From: Candidatus Cloacimonadota bacterium
Lineage (GTDB): Bacteria; Cloacimonadota; Cloacimonadia; Cloacimonadales; GCA-2742885
Length of the DNA stretch: 59,219 nt
Assembly: GCA_002742885.1 (NCBI GenBank)
Contig: PDOO01000036.1
Coordinates: 1-59,219 of the forward strand
Reading direction: 5' to 3'
Shown here: positions 54,325 through 59,219 of the stretch, in pieces
Position numbering within the stretch: position 1 is the first letter of the stretch
How the letters are laid out: the number at the start of each line of letters is the position of its first letter
Notes under the pieces: generated by a model
The model's database searches: none
What the model was told of the DNA's origin: nothing
Seen by the model: the letters and a program-made list of their open reading frames with translations, nothing else
Made by a program: the position numbers and the translations under genes

Positions 54325-55008
54325 TTATATTTTTTCGTTTATCCATATACCCAATTCACTAAGAGCAATCTGTTCATATAAATACTTTTGTCCGGACAAT
54401 TTAACACAATGCTGTATTTCTTTAAAAAAGCTGAATAAATCCAATCCGGGAACTTCGCTTTTCTTTAAATTTGATGCATTTGAAATATATCCCCACATGT
54501 GTTGCAATACGTTTAACACAGCATTTTTTGAAGGTTTCTTTTGCATTTCAACCGCTAAAAAAGCATAAATATCAGAGAAATATTTTAAATCATTATGCTC
54601 GGCAACAAAATGTCCCGTTTTTTTATATAGGCTTATGTTTCTTGCCATAATTGAATATTTGTGTTGTCTCCAAAGTTCCTGCAACGTTTCGGGGACTGAT
54701 ATTCTGGCGTCACTTTTGCCTTTGTAACGAATTTTTAATAAATCAAATTGCTTATAAGCATTTTCATAATATTCTGTCGGGTATTTTTCAGGTTCATCAG
54801 TATTTTTAAACTCATCTTCATCTATCTCAATTAAATTTCTCAACTTTATTTCGGATGCAAAGTTTGCCAGACGGTAACGATATCTGCCAGGAAAATTTTG
54901 ATTTAACTCAGAATAAGACTTATTTTTCAATTTCCTGTATTCAGACAACAAATCATCATTATTTAAATAAGCAGGACTTATAATAAATTCTTTTTCCGCA
55001 TAATTCAT
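54325..55008 (-). CDS. DUF1722 (YbgA) protein with an N-terminal extension
   Basis: The C-terminal half of this 227-residue protein (from LQELWRQHKYSIMARN at about 108) follows the DUF1722/YbgA pattern: WxxHKY, a YxxxGxxVA helix, and NVLQHMWGYISN. Family members are often beside photolyase or DUF523 genes. The N-terminal 95 residues, starting FIISPAYLNNDDLLSEYRKLK, recall pyrimidine-dimer glycosylase-type (Pyr_excise) starts, but I see no catalytic proof. Function is unknown, with a link to DNA damage being plausible. It overlaps the GNAT gene by four bases (ATGA). Confidence 0.7.
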   Translation of the reverse strand: MNYAEKEFIISPAYLNNDDLLSEYRKLKNKSYSELNQNFPGRYRYRLANFASEIKLRNLIEIDEDEFKNTDEPEKYPTEYYENAYKQFDLLKIRYKGKSDARISVPETLQELWRQHKYSIMARNISLYKKTGHFVAEHNDLKYFSDIYAFLAVEMQKKPSKNAVLNVLQHMWGYISNASNLKKSEVPGLDLFSFFKEIQHCVKLSGQKYLYEQIALSELGIWINEKI

Positions 55009-55463
55009 TTTTCGCCTTTTTTGCGATGATACAGCATGTCAACATGAGGTATTCCCGCTTCCTGATATATTTCCGATACTTTTTCAAATCCCAGACTTTT
55101 GTAAAAATCAATCAAATAAGTTTGAGCTTGCAACTTAATTTCATGCTCTTTTAAGTCATTTTTTATAAAAGAAACAGCCGCCGACATAATATCTCTTGCT
55201 AAACCTCTCCTTCTGAATTCGGCATCAACCGCAACTCTTCCTATGCCTATTTCTTCAAATGAAACACCTTTTTCCAAAATTCTCAGATAGGCAATAATCT
55301 TGTCGTTTTTTTCATAAAACAAATGATACGAATTTTGATCCTTACCGTCGCAGTCAAGATAACGGCATTTCTGCTCAACCGTAAAAACCTCATTTCTTAC
55401 TCTTAAGATCTCATATAATTCATCAATATTTAACTCATAGAACTTTTTTATTTTCAGATTCAT
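55005..55463 (-). CDS. GNAT acetyltransferase, ElaA-like
   Basis: The 152-residue protein begins NLKIKKFYELNIDELYEILRVRNEVFTVEQKCRYLDCDGKD, the typical ElaA start, then has GIGRVAVDAEFRRRGLARDIM, the acetyl-CoA pyrophosphate loop (RRRGLA), and QAQTYLIDFYKSLGFEKV. It moves an acetyl group to an amine of unknown identity in the cytoplasm. GGAG precedes the ATG. It is translationally coupled to the DUF1722 gene. Confidence 0.88.
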   Translation of the reverse strand: MNLKIKKFYELNIDELYEILRVRNEVFTVEQKCRYLDCDGKDQNSYHLFYEKNDKIIAYLRILEKGVSFEEIGIGRVAVDAEFRRRGLARDIMSAAVSFIKNDLKEHEIKLQAQTYLIDFYKSLGFEKVSEIYQEAGIPHVDMLYHRKKGEK

Positions 55464-55488
55464 CGTTTCTCCGAATTAACAATATTAT

Positions 55489-56148
55489 TTATAAATATTT
55501 ACTTGCTTCTTTAATGCTTAATTTTGACATTCTATCCCGATATTTTTCAACAAAATTTCTTACCCGTTGAGGATTTGTTTTTGAATAATCTCTTAAACTC
55601 CAACCGATGGCTTTATTGATGAAAAACTCGTCGCTTCCCAAATTATTTATGATAATTTTTTCCAACAATTCTACATTGGTTTTATCTTTTCGCATTAATT
55701 GATGATCTATGGCAATTCTTCTTACCCAAAAATCTTCGTCAGTTGACCATTTCAACATCAAATTATCTATTCTTTTATCTGTAAGTCCGATATTCCCCGT
55801 AATTCTGTCTAACCTGTCGATAGTATCCCACCACTGTTTTGTTTTGATGTATTTTAAAAGTTTAGGCACATCGTTGAAGGTTAAATATTTTCCGAAAGCA
55901 ATTAAATAATCCGTTGCCAAATATTGAAATTCTCTGTATTCGGCTTCATAGCACTTATCCAGAAATAACCAATCGACAGTTTTCCTTTTCTTTTCCTCTT
56001 TCAAAAAATCCTTATAAAGCATCCTTCTTAACGGTGTCTGTATTCCGTAAAATTTAAATTTATTTCTCATGTATTTTGCTTTATGAAAAGCATTTTCCTC
56101 ATTTCTGTTTTCTTCAAACAGCTTTTTAATATTTAAATATTTTTCCAT
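55489..56148 (-). CDS. AlkD-like DNA alkylation repair protein (HEAT-repeat glycosylase)
   Basis: I choose the ATG at 56148 over a TTG one codon upstream. The 219-residue all-helical protein matches the AlkD/DNA_alkylation family: FYGIQTPLRRMLYKDFLKE, KTKQWWDTIDRLDRI and DFWVRRIAIDHQLMRKDK, with the Trp and Asp residues used to trap damaged bases. AlkD-type enzymes remove cationic or bulky N-alkylated purines without base flipping, including lesions made by genotoxic natural products. It lies 25 bases before the GNAT gene. Confidence 0.9.
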   Translation of the reverse strand: MEKYLNIKKLFEENRNEENAFHKAKYMRNKFKFYGIQTPLRRMLYKDFLKEEKKRKTVDWLFLDKCYEAEYREFQYLATDYLIAFGKYLTFNDVPKLLKYIKTKQWWDTIDRLDRITGNIGLTDKRIDNLMLKWSTDEDFWVRRIAIDHQLMRKDKTNVELLEKIIINNLGSDEFFINKAIGWSLRDYSKTNPQRVRNFVEKYRDRMSKLSIKEASKYL

Positions 56149-56307
56149 CAATACCGCTTTCTCCGATTATATAAATTTATGCATTTAATTTTTTATAAAT
56201 ATAAATAAAATAATTCTTTCCCAAACAGATAATTATTAATTTTTTTTAAATTCCGAGAGTTAATTATGAGCATCAAATAAAAAAGATCAGAAAATAAAAA
56301 TATTGGA

Positions 56308-56817
56308 TTATTTATTCTCTCTTTCCATTTTCAGCAGTTTTTTCTTTACCGACAAACCTCCTCCGTAACCTCCTGTATTTCCGTCTGCTCTGATAATTCT
56401 GTGGCAAGGAATAATAAAAGCAAGCGCATTGGCTCCGTTGGCATTGGCAACTGCCCGAACCGCTTTAGGATTATTGATGCTTTCTGCCAAATCAGAATAT
56501 GAAGCCGTTTTACCGTAAGGAACATTCAGCAAAGCTGTCCAAACTTTCTTTTGAAAATCACTTCCGACAGTCAAAAAAGGAATATCAAATTCTCTTCTTG
56601 CTCCTTGTAAATATTCATCAATTTGTTTTTTGGTTTCGTTAATAATTGTATCTTCACTTTCAATAAAATCAGCTTTTAAGGCTTTTTTTATCCTGTCATC
56701 AATTGTATTTCTCATTCTGCGATAACGAAAATCCGCAATACAAATTTTCCCGCAAAAAGAACCGATAATAAGTTCTCCCGCTTCACTTTTATGATATGAA
56801 ATATTTATCTTATTCAT
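56308..56817 (-). CDS. ogt: Methylated-DNA--protein-cysteine methyltransferase
   Basis: The 169-residue protein has the Ogt layout: an N-terminal ribonuclease-H-like half and the C-terminal helix-turn-helix with PYGKTASYSDLA, RAVANANGANALAFIIPCHRI (Cys138 as acceptor) and GYGGGLSVKKKLL. It directly removes O6-alkyl groups from guanine and is used up in the process. AGGA precedes the ATG. It neighbours the AlkD-like gene on the same strand, with a 159-base gap, so the two may be independently controlled. Confidence 0.95.
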   Translation of the reverse strand: MNKINISYHKSEAGELIIGSFCGKICIADFRYRRMRNTIDDRIKKALKADFIESEDTIINETKKQIDEYLQGARREFDIPFLTVGSDFQKKVWTALLNVPYGKTASYSDLAESINNPKAVRAVANANGANALAFIIPCHRIIRADGNTGGYGGGLSVKKKLLKMERENK

Positions 56818-56968
56818 TATTTTCCTGAGCCTTTAAAAATCATATAAAATACATTAGATAAGCAACGATAAACATTTACAAGAATTTAGTTTACGTACCT
56901 TTATAACAGGATAAATCAGATAATATTTACGAAATACCCAGAATTTTTTTCCTGCTTTTCTTAACATT

Positions 56969-57679
56969 TTATTTTTCGGTATAATTTTCTGCTGTAATTA
57001 ATTCTGCTGATTTTATTTCCTTAACATCTAAAATTCCGTCATATTCTTCCGTAAATCCCTGTTTTAAAGCATTGCTTTTTCGTAAAACCAGATTAGCTTT
57101 CAAAGGAGTATAAGGAGGAAGTTTATCTCCGACCTTTTCATAGTACAATTTTGTCAATTTGCCGTCTTTAAAATCATTAATCCAATAAACTTTTGAAGAA
57201 TTAAAAGGGGAAAAAGACGAAACTTCATGTCCGAAAACAAGAAATCCCTGTACGGGATTTTCACCGAATTCAATATCGCAGTTACTCATCTCAGTCAGCT
57301 TATATTCAATTGTTGAATCCGATAAATCTTTAACAGAGAAAATAAGTCCGTTATCTTTATTCTCATATTCAAAAGTTTCATTTTCGGATGTCAAAATAAT
57401 ATAAGAGCTGTTTTTCCCAAAGACAAAACTTCCTGTATCGATTGAATAATCATAGTCAGATTTTAAACATAAATCAGATTTTTCAAAACTTCCGTCTTTA
57501 TTCAGTTTTAAGGAGGTAATCATTCCGGAACCATCGGAAGAAGGCAAAAATCCTCGATAAAGGATACACTGATTTTCATCAGAAAAATATTCGGAAGATT
57601 TATCTGTTTCTCGGTTGAATTTGCATCCTGAAATAATGAGAACAACAAGAAAAAATACTGCAATATTCGACTTACACAT
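56969..57679 (-). CDS. Putative lipoprotein of unknown function
   Basis: I take the ATG at 57679 rather than an upstream TTG, since the product then begins MCKSNIAVFFLVVLIISGC with a clean lipobox (LIISGC) and lipidated Cys. The remaining 217 residues are beta-rich and acidic, with repeats of Ser/Tyr/Asp such as SSYIILTSENETFEYENK. I do not recognise a family. The ribosome binding site is weak. It is placed between the ogt and ClbS/DfsB-like genes, on the same strand. Confidence 0.68.
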   Translation of the reverse strand: MCKSNIAVFFLVVLIISGCKFNRETDKSSEYFSDENQCILYRGFLPSSDGSGMITSLKLNKDGSFEKSDLCLKSDYDYSIDTGSFVFGKNSSYIILTSENETFEYENKDNGLIFSVKDLSDSTIEYKLTEMSNCDIEFGENPVQGFLVFGHEVSSFSPFNSSKVYWINDFKDGKLTKLYYEKVGDKLPPYTPLKANLVLRKSNALKQGFTEEYDGILDVKEIKSAELITAENYTEK

Positions 57680-57760
57680 AAAATTTAACCATTTCTTAAT
57701 GAGCCTTATAAGCAAAAAGTCAGGATATAATTTTTTTATTCCAATTTTAAGTTTTGCAAC

Positions 57761-58300
57761 TTATTTTTTTAAGCTTCTCTTATGCTTATTTATTTTTTTA
57801 ATTGCCCAATCGTAATGACTTGATGTTGAAGAAACACAATAACTGCCTACACTTGTTGTTCCCGTCCAAGGAAAATATTTGGCTGTAAATAATTCTTCAT
57901 TCGTAAATGATTCTATAAGCTTAAGAACCTCTTCGTGAGATTGTTTAAGCTTTTCCGCTGATTCTTCATAAGATACAGTTTGATGTTTTTCCCAAAAACC
58001 GACATTCATTTCGGCAACTGTTTTCCAAGTATAGGGTTTCGGTAAAAAATCAGATTTCCTTCCTGCCTTATTTTCGGTTATCCAATTAATCAATAACATG
58101 TGCCATTCATATAAGTGAACTAATATGTCTCGGACATTTTTATCTCTCTTCCAGTGAGCTTCTTTCAGTTTAGGGTTATCGGAAAAGTTAAATTCAGTTG
58201 TAAATTCTTCTTTTGTAAGTTTATCTATAGTTTTACAAAGTTTTTCAAAATTGTTTTTTGAAGCTTCAAGCAAATCAATTTTGGTTTTGGGTCTTGCCAC
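57761..58300 (-). CDS. ClbS/DfsB family four-helix bundle protein
   Basis: I prefer a GTG start at 58300 because an AAGGAG lies six bases before it and the product then begins MARPKTKIDLLEASKNNFEKL, the usual family start; an ATG six codons upstream is possible. The 179-residue protein has NVRDILVHLYEWHMLLINW, PYTWKTVAEMNVGFWEK and a closing SYCVSSTSSHYDWAIKKI. ClbS in Escherichia coli hydrolyses the cyclopropane warhead of colibactin and protects DNA; many relatives have no tested role. It lies 21 bases after the Gre factor gene, on the same strand. Confidence 0.87.
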   Translation of the reverse strand: MARPKTKIDLLEASKNNFEKLCKTIDKLTKEEFTTEFNFSDNPKLKEAHWKRDKNVRDILVHLYEWHMLLINWITENKAGRKSDFLPKPYTWKTVAEMNVGFWEKHQTVSYEESAEKLKQSHEEVLKLIESFTNEELFTAKYFPWTGTTSVGSYCVSSTSSHYDWAIKKINKHKRSLKK

Positions 58301-58321
58301 GACTTTCTCCTTTTTCATTAT

Positions 58322-58828
58322 TTATTTGTATTCAATCAGTTTTATTGTAAAATTTATGCTTCCGGAAGGCGTTTTAACTGTTACGGAATCTCCGCTTTTT
58401 TTATTCAGCAAAGCTTTAGCTAAAGGAGATAAAAAAGAAATCTTATTTAAAGATATGTCCGCTTCGTCAGATCCCGTGATCTGATATTTTTTTAGAGATC
58501 CGTCATCTTCTCTGAATACAGTTACGACAGCTCCGAAACGAACTTTATTTTTTTCTTTAATATTTAACGGGGAAATTATTTCAGCCGTCTTTATTCTTTC
58601 ATCCAAAAGTTGCAGCTTAGCGGTAATATAATTTATTTGCACTCTGTTTTCAGTCGGAGATTCATCAGATAAAGTTTTTCGTTCTTCCGACAATAAACGA
58701 TACTCTTCTTTAAGTTGCCTAAAACCTTCGGGAGTAACATAATTCCTCACTCCCAGCGGTAAAGGAGCTCGCAGTGTTACCAAAGGAACAGCTTCTTTGT
58801 CATCTTCCCTTACAAATCCTCTGCTCAT
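58322..58828 (-). CDS. GreA/GreB family transcription elongation factor-like protein
   Basis: The 168-residue protein has an N-terminal coiled coil (about 30-88) and a C-terminal FKBP-like domain with FGAVVTVFREDDGSLKKYQITGSDEADISLNKISFLSPLAKALLNKKSGDSVTV, the usual Gre ending. The coiled-coil tip that holds acidic residues for RNA cleavage (GDLSENAEY in GreA) reads SDESPTENRVQ here, so cleavage stimulation may be changed. Gre proteins act in the secondary channel of RNA polymerase. It is the first gene of a unit with the ClbS/DfsB-like gene. Confidence 0.82.
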   Translation of the reverse strand: MSRGFVREDDKEAVPLVTLRAPLPLGVRNYVTPEGFRQLKEEYRLLSEERKTLSDESPTENRVQINYITAKLQLLDERIKTAEIISPLNIKEKNKVRFGAVVTVFREDDGSLKKYQITGSDEADISLNKISFLSPLAKALLNKKSGDSVTVKTPSGSINFTIKLIEYK

Positions 58829-59014
58829 AGATATTATTCCTCTTTATTAAATACAGCAAGGAGAAAAAAGTCATTGTTCTGTAACTTTTCAATATCTCCG
58901 GTCAATTAAAATATTTTGTTTTACCTCTTATTTAATTTAAATGAAAACATAAACTATATCGTAAGATAAAACAGTTCATTTAAATCTCTGATCAATGTTC
59001 TTAAAATAATATAC

Positions 59015-59219
59015 TTAATTAATTAACAATAACTCATCCAAATTCAGGGCTTTATATTCGCTTATATTTCTCTTTTCTTTATCAAAAGCAACTCCCGCGC
59101 AGACTATATTTTTACCGGTATTCAAATACGGTTCGAAGTATTTTTTATTTTTTATCTGATTTAAAGCGGAGTTTACGCTGTTCATCTTAAATTCTATAAT
59201 ATAAACCGTATTTTTGGTC
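59015..59219 (-). CDS. PD-(D/E)XK nuclease-like protein, C-terminal part (5' truncated by window edge)
   Basis: On the minus strand an open frame enters from the window edge and stops at 59015-59017. The visible 67 residues read VYIIEFKMNSVNSALNQIKNKKY, then LNTGKNIVCAGVAFDKEKRNISEYKAL. The EFK motif with a following ALxQI and the strand VxCAGVAFDxExRxI are typical of the PD-(D/E)XK domain at the end of the AAA-ATPase-like/DUF1703 proteins abundant in anaerobes such as Bacteroidetes and Clostridia. The N-terminal ATPase part, if present, is outside the window. Confidence 0.75.
   Translation of the reverse strand, partial: TKNTVYIIEFKMNSVNSALNQIKNKKYFEPYLNTGKNIVCAGVAFDKEKRNISEYKALNLDELLLIN

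Noticed and set aside
1-59219. CRISPR arrays, tRNA or rRNA genes, prophage or a complete insertion sequence
   Set aside because: No regularly spaced repeats, no tRNA T-loop-like words with cloverleaf pairing, no rRNA-like stretch and no full transposase or phage structural gene were seen.

Overview
This AT-rich window looks like chromosomal DNA of a Gram-negative, probably anaerobic bacterium. Gram-negative markers are lpxK (lipid A kinase), hldD (LPS heptose epimerase), a patatin-Omp85 protein and a second outer-membrane barrel. Pointers to anaerobic life are the ORP-type ATPase/NifX operon, Na+-NQR genes, pyruvate phosphate dikinase and a ferredoxin-rich gene set. The Bacteroidetes-type GlmU, the low GC and the FCB-like gene content suggest a relative of the FCB/Cloacimonadota/Delongbacteria group. 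This placement is inference; there is no rRNA here. I saw no tRNA, rRNA, CRISPR array or complete insertion sequence.

Region by region. 1-2033 (+): the end of a CDP-glycerol glycerophosphotransferase-like gene and a membrane phosphoethanolamine/LTA-type transferase (cell-surface polymer modification). 2373-6390 (+): an overlapping RNA-metabolism operon of yicC, a membrane PH-like protein, RNase R and an HD phosphohydrolase. 6377-7250 (-): a lysine exporter LysO split in two overlapping genes. 7673-12454 (+): AI-2E family permease, mfd and a small chorismate mutase. 12462-21667 (-): secreted alpha-L-fucosidase, argS, ppdK and a secreted S9 peptidase. 21955-26259 (-): nqrBCDEF plus a conserved hypothetical gene, without nqrA. 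26434-32867: YyaL-type thioredoxin-domain protein, an MBL-fold hydrolase, an outer-membrane barrel and a patatin-Omp85 protein. 33182-37885: pepD, then on the minus strand hldD, lpxK, lemA and a MORN-repeat gene.

37886-39362 is an AT-rich accessory stretch with a stand-alone zinc-ribbon protein related to transposase N-termini, and a lipoprotein. 39621-42334 (+) is an ORP-like operon: a DUF5320-like small protein, two MinD-type ATPases each with two [4Fe-4S] motifs, and two NifX-like proteins. 42810-52724 (+) holds alternative GlmU, a flavoprotein, thiolase, UGPase, a divergent phosphoglycerate kinase, a TPR protein and a GH20 hexosaminidase. 53064-59219 (-) holds a glycosyltransferase and a run of small stress and DNA-damage genes: DUF1722, ElaA-like GNAT, AlkD-like, Ogt, a lipoprotein, a ClbS/DfsB-like protein and a Gre factor. 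The window ends inside a PD-(D/E)XK nuclease-like gene.

Most of the window is housekeeping. The parts most worth a second look are the ORP-like operon with its own dyad and GAAA hairpin, the divergent phosphoglycerate kinase, the nqr operon lacking nqrA with a 16-bp palindrome upstream, and the alkylation/genotoxin-protection cluster at the right end.
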